Shown: positions 23,901-35,488, counted from the stretch's first letter. The stretch is DNA of 64,000 nucleotides from Aquanectria penicillioides (GCA_003415625.1 PYIU01000001.1:2108001-2172000); one strand, 5' to 3'. Numbers and translations are program-made. The notes: a model not told the origin generated them from the sequence alone.

Positions 23901-25160
23901 ATGCCTTTATAGCTATATATATAGATTGCCCTTTATTTTAAAGATAGATTCTTAAGTTTTAGTTTATTAGCTTAATAGTAGGGCTAGTAATATCCTTAAT
24001 GCAATAGTTATTTAATAGATTGGTTATATTCTATTATTTAACTTTACTATTTAATATATTCCTAAAAATAAAAATAATATAGCCAATAGGCTATTTAAAA
24101 AAGGTTTAAAAGCATTTAATTAAATAGACTAAAAGGCTAAGGGTAATATTAAAGAGTTTATTAATGCTTATTTTAATATTATTAAGATTAAAAATAAATT
24201 AATAGAATTAAAAAAGAATTATAATAAACCCTTATTGCAATTAAAGGAATACTTACTTTTATTAAAAAGGCTAATAGATATTACCCTATAGAATTACTAA
24301 TACTTATAGCTAAAGGCTAAGAAACACTTTATAAAAAGTAGCTACTTATAGATTAAGGCTAAAAAATAGAAAGGCAACTTAAGGTTAATTATAGAAAAGA
24401 AAGATATTTAAAAGGATTTAATTAAATTATACTATATTAATAGGGGGCATTATAGTTATAATGCCATTTATACACTCCTCTCTAAAAGGTACTATTAGTA
24501 AGGTGCAAAAAGGAGCATTATAGAAGCTATTAAGCAGTGCTTAATATATTAAATATATATTCCCTAAAGACTAATAGAAGCCTTTATATCTATTAAGCCT
24601 ATTTATTTAATAATAAAGATTTATTTTAATAGATAGTATATACCTTTTAATAAAGGATTTAAATTTATACTAAAAGCTAAATGTAACTTTTATAGATAGG
24701 TAAAAGCTAAGCTAATCCTAAAATTAAATAGTTACTATATTATAAAATTCCTTAAAAAATTGCGCTATTAGTATAGAATGCTAAAAAGAGTAATTACTAA
24801 TAATAAAAAAGAGATTATAAAAGGGATTCCTAAAGATTTTAATAGCCTTAATATAAAAGTTATTAATACTTTTATTTATAACCCTAAAGTAAATAGACTT
24901 ATTAAAGGTAGTTATACTACTATAATAAGTTTCCTAAAGAAAAAGAGTAAAGAAAAAAGAAAATAAATAGATATTTTACTAATAGCTTTACTGGCTAAAA
25001 GAGTAGCTATTTGTACTTTATATAAAAGATTACCTTTTTATCTACTCTATAGATAGGAGCCAGTCCTTCCTTTAAAAGTGGAAGTGCCTATATAGCATTT
25101 AATTAAATAAAATAATATAATCTCTATTAAGGACTTACTTAAGTAAAGGATTAGGATTCT
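21000..25160 (+). pseudogene. Pol remnant: protease?, reverse transcriptase, RNase H, integrase
   Basis: Reverse transcriptase blocks are readable despite stops: LIAKKN near 22.93 kb, LLDF near 23.06 kb, and FLNN at 23248-23259 where the family has F-x-D-D, both Asp codons now Asn. The integrase zinc region lies near 24.43-24.55 kb, with its last Cys now Tyr and its first His now Tyr. The integrase core around 24.78-24.97 kb is the only stretch still open (62 codons, VITNNKKEIIKG to the end of a glycine/histidine-type block). A protease and RNase H should lie between but I could not pin them. Domain order identifies Ty3/gypsy. Confidence 0.75.
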
Positions 25161-28100
25161 AAAGCAAAAGCAAAAAGATATAAAAGAAGCTAGGCAATAA
25201 GTAATTGCATTCTAAAGGTTAATTGCTAATAAAGAGACCAAAAAGAATTAATATAGACTGCATAAAGAGCCTCTTGCTATTAGAGATCTAATTCTTTAGT
25301 ATAATATATAAAATCAAAAGGATATATTTTATATTGTAAAGATAAAGCTGCATTAATTAGGCCCTTATAGAATTGCTAATGCATTTAATAAAATAAAAAG
25401 TTATATCCTTAATACTATAGATAGAGTTAAGCTTTTTAATATAATCTATAGTAATTGGTTAAGGAAGTTTATAGAGGATAAGAATAGATAGTAGGTAAAT
25501 AAGGATAATAAAGAGACTTTTAGTGTAAGTTAAAAAGTACTACTAAAGGTAAGGAGAGAAAGGGAAGCATTTAATTAAATGTAAATTAGATCTATAGAAT
25601 AGTAAAAATAGAATAAACTTAATTTAAATGCTATAAAAAGCTTAAATAATAATACTATAATATATATTTATATTAGGCCTAAAGAGATTATTAAAGTTTA
25701 AATTCTAAAGATAAATAGCAATTAGTAAATATAATACTAAAATATAGTAAGCAATTAATTAAATAGTTAGCAATAGTATTAGGCTAAGGATAGCTAGATT
25801 GCTATTAGGGAAAGGGTACTAAAGGTTAAAAAGGGGAAAGTAAAGATATTAAAACTAATATTATACTAAAAAAAAAAAACTATTTAAAATAAAGCAAAAA
25901 AGTAAAATAAAGAGCAATTAAAGGTAAGCAAAAGAATAGTAAAACTAAATAAAATTAAATAAAAATAACTAAAAATTGGCTAAAAACCCTAAAAAAATAC
26001 TAAAAATCCCTAAAAATCCCCTAAAATCTATTTAAAAACTTTAAAAATTATACTAAAAATCAATAAAAATAAAATAGAAATGCCTAAAAACTATAGTAAA
26101 AGGGTTAAAATTATTTAAAAATAGATAAAAATGTATAGAAAATAGTAGAAAATAAAGTATTAATATCTATAAAAAATTTAGAAATTTAAATATATTTAAT
26201 AGAAATTAAGTTTTAAGGTTATTAAAACAATATAATAATAGCAATAGCCTTAAAGGATATAGAAATACTTAATTAATTGCTTTATAGTACTATTTTCTAT
26301 CTATTAAATTATTATTAATAAATTAAAAACTATATTTAGTTAGTCTATACTAAAAAATAAGCTAAAGACTATTATTTTTATTGATTAAAACCTACTTTAT
26401 ACTTTTAATTAAATACTTTTTATATCTATTTAATTAACTAGTAATTATTAGCTATATTGCTAATAGGAAAATTGCATATAATTTATAGATAAGTAATTAG
26501 CCTAAAAAAATCTATTATAAAAGTTAATAGCTAAGCAAACTTATTAATAGTATTTATACTACCTAAAGAAAAGTTATAAGGGCCTTTATAAGGACCCTTT
26601 AGTTAATATCTATAAAGGAAGCTTTATTTGCATTTAAATTAACCATTTTAAATATAATTAATATAGTGGCTATCTATATAACCTAATGCTAAAATATATA
26701 TATAGAAGGGAGTAAGGATATATTTATTATAGGTAAAAACTATAAAAGTATATAATTGAATGTATCTATAATATATAAGGGGGTTAGTATATTTAATAAA
26801 GGCAATAATAAATGCCTTAATATACTTAAGGCAAGTTAGTAGTTAAGTTAAGAAGTACTCTATTAGATAAGCCTATTCTATAGGGATATATATAGACTAA
26901 AGTTAATACTAAAGGAGAAGATCTACTTTAGAATAAAGCATTAAATTGTAAAATAGTAATTGCAAAATGAACTATTAAATAAGTTTGCAATTAGTCTATT
27001 TACTATTTTCCTTAAAGGCAATTTTAATATATAAAGGCTAATTAAGTTAATTAAAAGCTTAAAAGCTATAAATTTAAATATTAAAGTATTATTAAATCTA
27101 AAAGTATTTAATTAATTATTAAATAAAAATAATAGTTAAAAAGTAATACAAAAAGGGATATTTATTAATTATTTAGTAGTAATATTAATAGCATTAATTA
27201 AAGCCTTATAAAAAAAACTATTATAGATATACTAATAAATAAAGCACTAATAAAAGAATTTAAAAGCTTAAATATAGCTAATAGTAAGATTGTATATATT
27301 AAAGAGATAATTATAAGGTATAAAGGCAAGAGACTTAAGCTTATTGCAATATAAAGCTATTATAAGATAAAGAATAAAAATTATAGTAATAACTAAAGGT
27401 ATAAAAGAATTAAGAAGGTAAAGAATAATAAGCTAAAAAGGAAGGAATAAAAGGGGGGGCTAATGCAATGCTTTTATAATAAATAGGAAATTAACCCTTA
27501 AGATTTAAGGTAAAAATTAAATACTAATAAAATTCTTATTAAATACTAAAAAGTATACTATTTTAAGAAACTTATTAATATTTATATATATATAAATATT
27601 AAAATAGTAATTTACTTAAATAATACTAAACTAAAAATAAAGGCACTTAAATTATATTAATTTGCCTTATGCCTACAATTCTTTCTCTCCTTTTAATAAT
27701 TTTATAGTAAGTTATATTACTTTAACTTTATTTATAATATCTATAAAATATTAATAATCTTTATCTTTTAAATTATAAGCATTTAATTATAAGCTTTTAA
27801 ACCCTTTATTAACCTTTATTCTATTCTATAATAGGGCTAAAGAAAGCAACCTTAAGTGCAATTACTTTAAAGGTACAATTTTTAATGCTAAGCAAAAACC
27901 TTTATATAGCTAAAGGAGTTATTTAAAATAAAGGCAGAATTAGAGATTTCTTTTCTTTTAGTAAAAAAAATACTATTAAAATATTTAATTAATTATTTAA
28001 TAGTTAATCTATATTATTTTACCCTTAAATAAATTAAGATTATTAGTTTAATAAATTAAAAACTTAATTTATTTTAGGTAATAAAAGCAATTTAGATTTT

Positions 28101-30348
28101 TGGCTTACTAATATTAGTTGCTTTAAAGACTTCCCTTTTAATTCTTACTAAGCCTAAATATCTTATTATTAAGACTTATAGGACTTATTTAAAAACCTAT
28201 AAAAGAAAGAAATAGCCTTAAACTTTAGTATTTAAGCCCTCCTTACTACCCTTATTTATAGACTTACTAATATCCTTGCGATTTACTAAACCAATCTTTT
28301 AATTATAAGCATTAAGGTTAAAAAGAATAAATAAAAGCAAAAGAGTTTCTTTTATAAGCTTTTACTAAAAGGGATAAATATTAAAAAGACTAAATATTCA
28401 ATTGATTTTATACCTATAGAGTTTCAATAAGCAATATATAATAAAAGGCTATTAATTGGCTTTGCTTACTTTATTAATACTATTTATTAAAGCTTCTTTA
28501 TTTAGGATAGATAGCTAAGGCATTTAATTATTTATAATACTACTAATATCCTTTAGAATAAGCAAGCTATTACACTTACTATAGCATAAAGGAAGATTAT
28601 AACTAAAATAGGGCTGCCCTATAATTTCTTAGTTTTTATTATGCCTATTATTAAGTAAGCTAAAAATTAAAAATATAGCTTTTTAAGTGCTTTTTTTCTT
28701 TTCCTTAATATCTATAGAATAGTTAAACTTACTAAAACTTTAATTATTAAATGCTTTATAATCTAGCCCTTAATCTTTAATAGTAAATACAATACTATTA
28801 ATAATTCCTTTTTAGCATTAATGCATTGCAATTAGGTTTTTATTAAATATAAGCAAGGGAAAAGTACTTAATTAATTGCTTTAAATATTAATTAAATATA
28901 AGACTTTATTAATACTATTATCCTTAATAAATTTAATATTATTAATAAAAAGTTCTTTAATTAATATAAGCTTATAAAACTTACTAAAACCTAAAAATCT
29001 ACTTATATCTTAAGATTTTAAAATAGTTCCCTTAATACTTAATAGCTTTATATTAATCTAAAAGGTTATTATATAATAAGCTAAAAGGGAGTTAATTACT
29101 AAACTTTTAGAAATAAATATTAAATTATCCTAAAGCCATTTAGTCCTTAAGGCAATAGCTATTAAATAAGTCTACCTTTACTATTAGGCCCTTAATTACC
29201 CTATTATCCTTTAGCTAATAATTTAATTAAATACTATTAAACTTATAGATATTAAATAATAAATAGATTTTCTATTAAAATTAATAAGTCCACTAAAGTT
29301 ATTATTACCTTAAGTAATAATAAAGAAGAAAGTTCTAAATAAGCCCTAAACCGCTAAAGTTAAAGCATTAAAGCAACTTACCTTTATAGTTTATGCCTTA
29401 AGTCTAAGACTTTTGCCTTTAAACCTACTATTAAGCCTAAATTAATAATTAAACCTGCCTAACCCTTATATAAATTGCCTATTAGCTTATTAACTTATAT
29501 AAGCACTATTTAATTAAGTGCACTTAAAAAAGAAATTTAAGTTAATTAAAATATATCTATTTATTTTAATGCATTTAATTAAATATTTATTAATTCCTTA
29601 AGTAAAGGGCAAGTAATTAAATTAATTTAATTAATTTAATAGATACCTTTATTTAAGTTAGCTATTTTATAGCAATTTAATTAAATAGACTTAAATTTAC
29701 CTATTACTAAAAGTAATAAATAGAGTTTTTATAAGCGCTTTATACTACCTTTATTAATTCTTTAATTAGCTAAATGTATAGCAAAAGAAAGGAATTATAC
29801 TATAATTATTAATACTATAGTTAGAAATATTACTAATACTACTATTTAAACCTAATAAAGTAATTACAATTTAAACTATATTGCCCCTATTAAAAGAAAG
29901 ATAATTACTAGAATTAAATAAATAAATTTGCCTTAAATTAATTAATAGGCTATTTTTAAACTCCTTTAAATAAAGAGCTAAATCTTTTATGCATTAAAAG
30001 GGTTAATCTTAATAAACTAATAGAATAAGATTATAATTGCTATTTATAAGCCATTTAAACCTTTAATTCCTATTTATTAGTTTTATATTAATTAATATTG
30101 CAATTAGAAATTGCATTATAAAGAAAGGTAATAGTAAAGTTAAAATAGAAAGATTAAGTATTAAAAGTAAAATAAATTATAAAGGGAAATAATAGTAGGT
30201 TAAATAATAGATTATAGGTATAAAGTATTTAATTAAATGCTTCCTTTAAAATTTTCTTTACATTTAAATAGATTAAGCTTAAAGTTTTCCTTTTATATTA
30301 TACCTTTAGTCCACTTAAGGACAAGCATTAAGGCACTAAAGAGGGATA
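25161..30348. other. unassigned 5.2-kb AT-rich region inside the retrotransposon
   Basis: Lies between the end of integrase and the 3' LTR. Frames are full of TAA/TAG on both strands. A plus-strand frame over about 28.1-30.2 kb stays readable if stops are taken as mutated Gln/Trp codons, but so do others, and no domain is recognised. It may be an extra ORF of the element or another nested, heavily mutated insertion. Confidence 0.4.
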
Positions 30349-30727
30349 AATTAGGGTTTAGGGTAATATAGATTAATCTATTATTAGGTTAATTAAAAAG
30401 ATAAAAGGGACCTTAAAGATATAGGAAATAAATAGGCAGTTTTCTTTAATTAATTTTTATTTTTAAAATTCTAAATTCCTTGCATTTAGACCCTATTGAA
30501 GTCCTAGTGTAGCCCCTTATGATATTACTTTATTTATAACTTTCTGCCCTATTTTCTTTCTTTCTTTTCTTTAAGGGATACTTTAAAGCATTCGATTAGA
30601 TGCTTTAACACTCTTTTAAGTTATTTATAGCTGCTTAGGAAGGCTATTCGGTCTTTAACCGAACCTGCTTACCCTATACCCTTTTAGGTGGGGTATGTGT
30701 TTTGGCCAGTGTCCCCGTCCACTAACA
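30349..30727 (+). repeat. 3' long terminal repeat
   Basis: 379 bp, same length as the 5' copy. Purine-rich sequence (about 30337-30348, AAAGAGGGATA) lies immediately upstream, as expected for the polypurine tract. The second half is much less mutated than the first (for example GGTGGGGTATGTGTTTTGGCC), the mirror image of the 5' LTR. Confidence 0.85.
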
Positions 30728-30732
30728 CACTA

Positions 30733-32132
30733 CCCTATAAAGTTAATTGCCTTATAGTTAATATCCTTAATATTGATTATTAAGTCCTAGCTGCTGTTAG
30801 GCCTAATGCTAATACTGCAATTAAGAAATGCCTTTTTAATTATTTTTATTTGCTAAGATAGCTATTTTATAGCCTTAGCTACTATAAAGGTTGTTATAAT
30901 TTGTTTATCTTAAATAGACTACTCTATCTTTTTAGCTTGCTTAGCTTTAAAGATGTATGCCTCTATGGCATTGTAAAGCCAATCTTTAAAGGGCCTATTA
31001 ATTGCAGTATTGAGAGGCTAAAGAAGGCTTATATAGCCAGGCAGAATCAATACAGTGGTGACCTTATGTTTATAAAGCTGTATAAGGATAGCCTTAGTTT
31101 TATAAAAGGTAGCAATATCCATTATAAGGAGCTTTTCCTTAAAGGGATTAATATACTATAATTCCTCTATAATCCACTTTTAGAATAAAGTCTTATTATT
31201 ATATGCTGTCTTATTAAACTTTATGGTTATATTTAGTAAATAAAGATGCCCCTTATCCTAAAGAAGGCGGCTATTTAGCTGCCTATAAAAAATAATTTTA
31301 GGCTTTAACCTTAAGATACTATTAGTAAAGATAAAAAGCATTAAAATGGCTTGCCTTTTATTTTAGCTAAAATAGTTTAATTTAGCTACAATAGTTTTAG
31401 CCCCTTTAAGGTTATAAGAATAGCCACTAAGGTATTTAAATGGAATAGAAGTCTTATTAAGGTTTAATATATAGTTTTTATTAAATCAATAGAAAGAGGA
31501 GCTTAAGATTGGATTAAGAAAGCTAAAAGCTAGTATTTAGTTATTAAAAATACAATAAATAAATTTAAGAAAGCAATTTACTATAGAAATGTATTCTTTT
31601 AGTTATTTAATAGCTATCTTAATGACTTTCTATTAAATAATATTATATCTTTTTTTAAAGAGGCCCTACTAGCTATTTAAAAAGGTAAAATAATATAGTA
31701 ATTAAGGATAGAGCTCTATAAAAATAGCTTATGCAGTTCTTTAGAACTATACTACTATTACTATTTTATTCTATAGCCGCTACTTAATAAAAAGGTTAAA
31801 AAGTTAGTCTTTAAGGTTAGGCCAATATAGTCTATATATATATTATAGCTATAAGGCCTTAAATTTTTAATAATTGCAATACTATATATAAATTGTATTT
31901 AAAGGTATCTTAAAAAAGTTAGCTGCCTCCTTTAATAGCGGCAGGCAATACCTATTAATAGCTTTTAAGTTGCTAGGATTGTATACTTTATGGTGGATTA
32001 TAAATATAATTACTTTCTCTTTCTGCTGCTTGAAATAGCTTCTTTTAGTTTGAGAAATGGACTATAAGGGACTATAGGCTCGATCAATAAATTTTGCCTT
32101 TTTCGGTTTCGGCTGGGCTTATGGAGTGACAT
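30733..32132 (-). pseudogene. pogo-like DDE transposase, N-terminal and catalytic part
   Basis: On the minus strand the frame starts at an ATG at 32132, giving a basic N-terminus (SRNRKRQNLLIE). A helix-turn-helix/CENP-B-like block follows near 31.65-31.84 kb (WPNLKDQLFNLF, then FIELYP). The DDE_1 region at 30.90-31.14 kb reads LLIMDIATFYKTKAILIQLY, then VTTVLILPGYISLL, a TAG stop, then PLNTAINRPFKDWL. The family has P-P-G-C-T-S-L-x-Q-P-L-D there, so the stop is a CAG-to-TAG change and the Asn an Asp change. A tail block (NCSISIRP) follows, and the frame is then cut by the LTR element. The enzyme would have excised and inserted the element; it is now dead. Confidence 0.8.
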
Positions 32133-32272
32133 TTGGGTTGCAGTATTAAAGCGGCATTTTTGGTGTTGCAAGAGGGAAAATGCAGTGCAGGCTGTAGCTA
32201 GCCATGCAGCTAGGCAATACATAAGGCAGCTTGAAACAGCCGAAGACTGTAAGACCGGAAGACCTAGGCAGT

Positions 32273-32367
32273 CAGTTTTTCTGTCCCTACGATTTTGGTG
32301 GGGACTGGAACCGGGAATCCATGCAGCCAGGGTACTAGCGTATTTTGAATTTTTTGAGTTCCTACGG
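32273..32367 (-). repeat. right terminal inverted repeat of the DNA transposon
   Basis: Reverse-complement partner of 17876-17970. It retains C at the sites where the left copy has T, so it is the less mutated copy. Confidence 0.85.
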
Positions 32368-32369
32368 TA

Positions 32370-34234
32370 CCTACCAGCCTCGTTGTTAGACTAGGAAGGC
32401 TTGACGCCGGCTCGTGATAAGGCTCTGCGCATTGGTTCCGCCCCAAGCCCTGTGGATTCCGCGCAGACGAGGTGTCCAATGAGGCTTTGCTGAACACAGC
32501 CACCACCCTTGCCAGGCGATGGTCCAATGGGCTTGGAGCCGGATATAATTTTGAGGACAATGCTAGACTAAGGCTTGGCTCCTTGTTTGCTGGTGCTGCA
32601 AATAGGCACAAAGACGTGATAACTTCATGGGCCACAGCGGGTCAAGGTGACGGAAGGGGAAGTTGTGGAGGGGCGGGATGAGAAGAGGATCTTTGAGATT
32701 CTCGACCTCAAGTGGCGAGAGCCACATGAAAGGTGGTGTTGCCATCCTCCGAGCCGCGAAAACCCCAGACAGCCCAGGCTGGGACCAACACGCGCGCAAA
32801 ACCTGGCGGTTTGACATTGGCCGTGGATCCCACGACCCAGCCTGACCATCCTGCCGTGGTTCCGAACAAGCTAAAATAAGGTGTGCTACCGTACCTATGC
32901 ATGGAGTATCTGCATGTGGTACATATCTAGCCTAGGGGGGTGGAGGGTGCTGGTGGTGATCTGTGTGTCCCAAACACGGCCTAACTTCCCCCAGATTCGC
33001 GCGCGCGCCCAACAATGCTGACAGTTGAGTTGGAAGGCATATCCTGTCCAGTGCTGTGCTGTCCGTCCGTCCATCCATCCGCCCGCGGCGAGAGCTCCCG
33101 GATCTGCGCGGCACGAAAGAGAGCGAGACAACACACACACACACAAGAAAGAAGAAGAAGAAAAAAAAAAGAAGAAAAAAGAAAAAGAGGTATGAGTGTG
33201 AGTGGGCAGTCATGAGATCACTCGCCGAGACTTGGTTCGACCTTGGCTCCACGTGGGCGACGGCTGGTCCCTACGCCGCCGGGTACGGAAGCCAAGGGAA
33301 AGAAAAAAGTCAAGTTGGTTATCCTTGTTTCGTTTTGGTGGTATCCGTAATTACTTTCAATGGGTATCTAGGAAAATGGGCTACGGTCAAGCAGCCAGGT
33401 TGGCAGGCTACGGAGATACGATGGATCCAATCTATTGATGCCAATCAGCAAGGGGGGGCGTATTTGACTGCTGCACGTACGTAGGTAGGTATTACTCCGT
33501 CTGGACCACATCGATAGACGATGGTCGGTAGTCCAAGGCACTCTCTGCCGCCAACACACTCGCAATCCTGGCCTGAGCCCTGGTCCTCAGTGCTCAATGC
33601 GGTCTGTCTCTCCTGTCTCCTGTCTCTCCTCCCAGCGTCCACGCCCTGCGCCGCACTCAAAACCCTCATCCAGAGCCCGTTTAGGCAACATGGCCACCAA
33701 GCGTTTCGCGGGACCAGGGCTCCTGACTCCTCGGCCCAGTCTGCGACTATCCTAGTCGGGCGCTGCGTTTGATATGTTCCCCACAAAGCACACCCAAGGG
33801 CGATATGCCAATGGCCACCACGGCGGTGCGGCTGAGACGCTAACGCATCTTGTCTCCCATCCCATGGTGCGAGCCTACGAGGGGACCCGCGGGGCCCAGA
33901 AAATCTGCCTTGGGCTGAGGGAACGAGATTGACGACGGCGTTAAGTGCCGGCCGGTCTTGGTTTTTTTTTTGCTCTTGTTCAAGGCTGTCTGGGAGGGGG
34001 GTAGAGGGATGGAGAGCTTGTCCTGGCTAGTTGGGTCGTGGGCGCGAGCACGAGGCTCGAGACATAAAGAAGTGGTATAAGTCCTCGTCCTTTTTTTTTC
34101 GCCAGCTTGCATTGGTGCCTCTCTTTCCGGACTCCAAACTATTTTCACTGGCGACCAATCGTCTTATACTAGCGACAAACTCGTCCGACATTGAATTACA
34201 CAAGACCAAGACCGAACAACGACTTCCGGACGCC
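32370..34234. other. intergenic between transposon nest and MARVEL-protein gene
   Basis: Normal to GC-rich composition returns at once after the transposon end. It contains a purine/AC simple-sequence stretch (about 33128-33190, ACACACAC then AAGAAGAAG and A-runs) and a T-run near 33963. Several 60-140-codon frames overlap on both strands without family features. The last 200 bases are probably promoter and leader for the gene at 34235. Confidence 0.45.
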
Positions 34235-35488
34235 ATGGAGCAGAACCGCGAGAAGGCTGAGGATGTTAACATCCTCAAGGCCCCCCTTTGGGTCTTGATT
34301 GTTCGAGGAGTCCAGATCTTCATTTCTATTGTTATCCTGGGCCTTTGCGCTTCCCTGATGCACGATGCTTCCCTCCCCGAAGAGGCTTTCTCCCTCGCCA
34401 TGGTATGTTCACTATGCGACGCGCCCTGACCCGCGCCGTCTTTGAAGAGTGTGTTTTCTAACCGAGCGCAACCCCGTAGTGCATTCTCTCCTGGGTCGGC
34501 ATTCTCTACATCGTCCTCACTGAGAAGATTGCCTCTCTGCGCCAGGCCTACCACATCATTGCCGTCATCGTCGTCGATGGCCTGCTCATGATCCTCTGGC
34601 TCGCCGCCTTTGCCGCCACTGCCAAGCGTCGCTCCGGCTACATCTACGACGTCACCGTCAGCAACTGTAGCGACGATGGCAGCCTTCTTGACAGCAAGCA
34701 CTGTGAAATCTCCAAGCGAAGCAATGTCGTCTTCAGCAAGACTGGTTTGGCCATGTTTTCCGCCATTGCTGGTCTCGGTGCCCTGGAGTGGTGAGTCTTT
34801 CCCATTGGATCCTAGCAAATATGCATATACATACCTATGCAAGCGAGGGAAAACCGACTAACAACTCATTCGCAGGGTCCTTTTCGTCGCCGTCTTCGTC
34901 TTCGAGATCGTTGCCCTCGTCAACGGCCGCAAGCAGGGCCGCTTCCCTCTGGGTGACGGCACCAGCAGCACTCCCAGCAACAACTACCAGATGGAGAACA
35001 AGATTGCCGAGGCTCAGCCCATGACCTCCCAGGCCTACCCCAGCCAGACCCAGGCGGCTCCCGTCCCCTTCCAGGACGCCGCTCAGACTCAATACCAGCA
35101 GCCTCCTGTCGGCCAGCCTCCCGTTCAGCAGTACCAGCAGGCTCCCCCTGTCCAGCAATATCAACAGGCTCCTCCCGCTCAGTACCCTCCCCAGGGCCAG
35201 CCTCCTTACCAGCAGCCCCAGAGCCCCTACCAGCAGCAGCAGGCCGCGTACCCCCCTCCCCAGGGCACCTATCCCCCTCAGGACCAGCAGAACTATGGCC
35301 AGTACCCTCCCCAGCAGCAGCCTCTCCAGCCCCAGATGACCGGCCAGAGCATTCCCGTTTCGGCCCTCAACGGCAGTGAGCTCAGCGGCCACACCCAGTA
35401 CACCACCCCTCCCCCCGTGTCGCCCCTCCCCAGCAGTACCAGCAACCCTACCCTCCTCAGCAGCACTAAGAAGCCAGCTCGGGAGTGA
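34235..35488 (+). CDS. MARVEL-domain membrane protein with proline/glutamine-rich tail
   Basis: Model: join(34235..34402,34480..34790,34876..35488), 363 aa. Introns of 77 bp (GTATGT..GTAG) and 85 bp (GTGAGT..GCAG) keep one frame. Four hydrophobic segments fit the MARVEL fold: LWVLIVRGVQIFISIVILGL, the CILSWVGILYIVL block, a third around VVDGLLMILWLAAFAATA, and WVLFVAVFVFEIVALVNG. An extracellular loop between TM3 and TM4 holds two Cys (NCSDDG, KHCEIS), a possible disulfide. The C-terminal 170 residues are low-complexity, with repeated QYQQAPP and PPQG/PYQQ units, probably disordered and cytosolic. Family proteins shape membranes and sort lipids/proteins at the plasma membrane and vesicles. 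Specific role unknown. Confidence 0.9.

Larger units (their letters stand above)
19067..30240. repeat. dispersed 13-mer GCATTTAATTAAA (both orientations)
   Basis: Exact copies begin at 19067, 20923, 22263, 24112, 25095, 25566 and 29571. Exact reverse complements begin at 19574, 21254, 21683 and 30228. Several near-copies also occur. Related, less mutated versions in the LTRs (GCATTCAATTAGATGC near 18557 and GCATTCGATTAGATGC near 30587) suggest the ancestral form. The core is a palindrome. Confidence 0.75.
18320..30727 (+). mobile_element. RIP-degraded Ty3/gypsy LTR retrotransposon, 12.4 kb
   Basis: Two direct repeats of 379 bp (18320-18698 and 30349-30727) bound the element. The flanks are TACTA (18315-18319) and CACTA (30728-30732), a 5-bp target duplication differing by one C-to-T. 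Order on the plus strand is LTR, Gag zinc knuckle (about 20.63 kb), reverse transcriptase (about 22.8-23.3 kb), integrase (about 24.4-25.1 kb), unassigned 5 kb, LTR. RT before integrase is the Ty3/gypsy order. The interior is extremely AT-rich, with TAA/TAG every few codons. CpA and TpG are nearly absent except in GCA/TGC. That is the outcome of RIP, so no protein can be made. Confidence 0.88.
17876..32367 (-). mobile_element. pogo-like (Tc1/mariner-type) DNA transposon, split by an LTR retrotransposon
   Basis: The two ends are inverted repeats of about 95 bp. Both begin C(T/C)GTAGGAACTC and are flanked by TA (17874-17875 and 32368-32369), matching the TA target duplication of Tc1/mariner-type elements. 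A second TA 5 bp inside leaves the exact end slightly uncertain. Between them, minus-strand sequence encodes a DDE transposase whose N-terminal and catalytic parts lie right (32132-30733) and whose C-terminal part lies left (18319-18050) of a later insertion. Without the insertion the element would be about 2.1 kb, a normal size. Stop codons of CAG-to-TAG type and lost CpA show it has been mutated and is inactive. Confidence 0.85.

Noticed and set aside
30901..31161. 86-codon plus-strand frame
   Set aside because: The opposite strand of the same bases encodes the conserved DDE region of the transposase.
18000..31980. AT-rich block as a mitochondrial genome fragment
   Set aside because: It has gypsy reverse transcriptase and integrase blocks, LTRs and a DDE transposase, with no mitochondrial genes. 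Stops are dense in all frames even if TGA is read as Trp.
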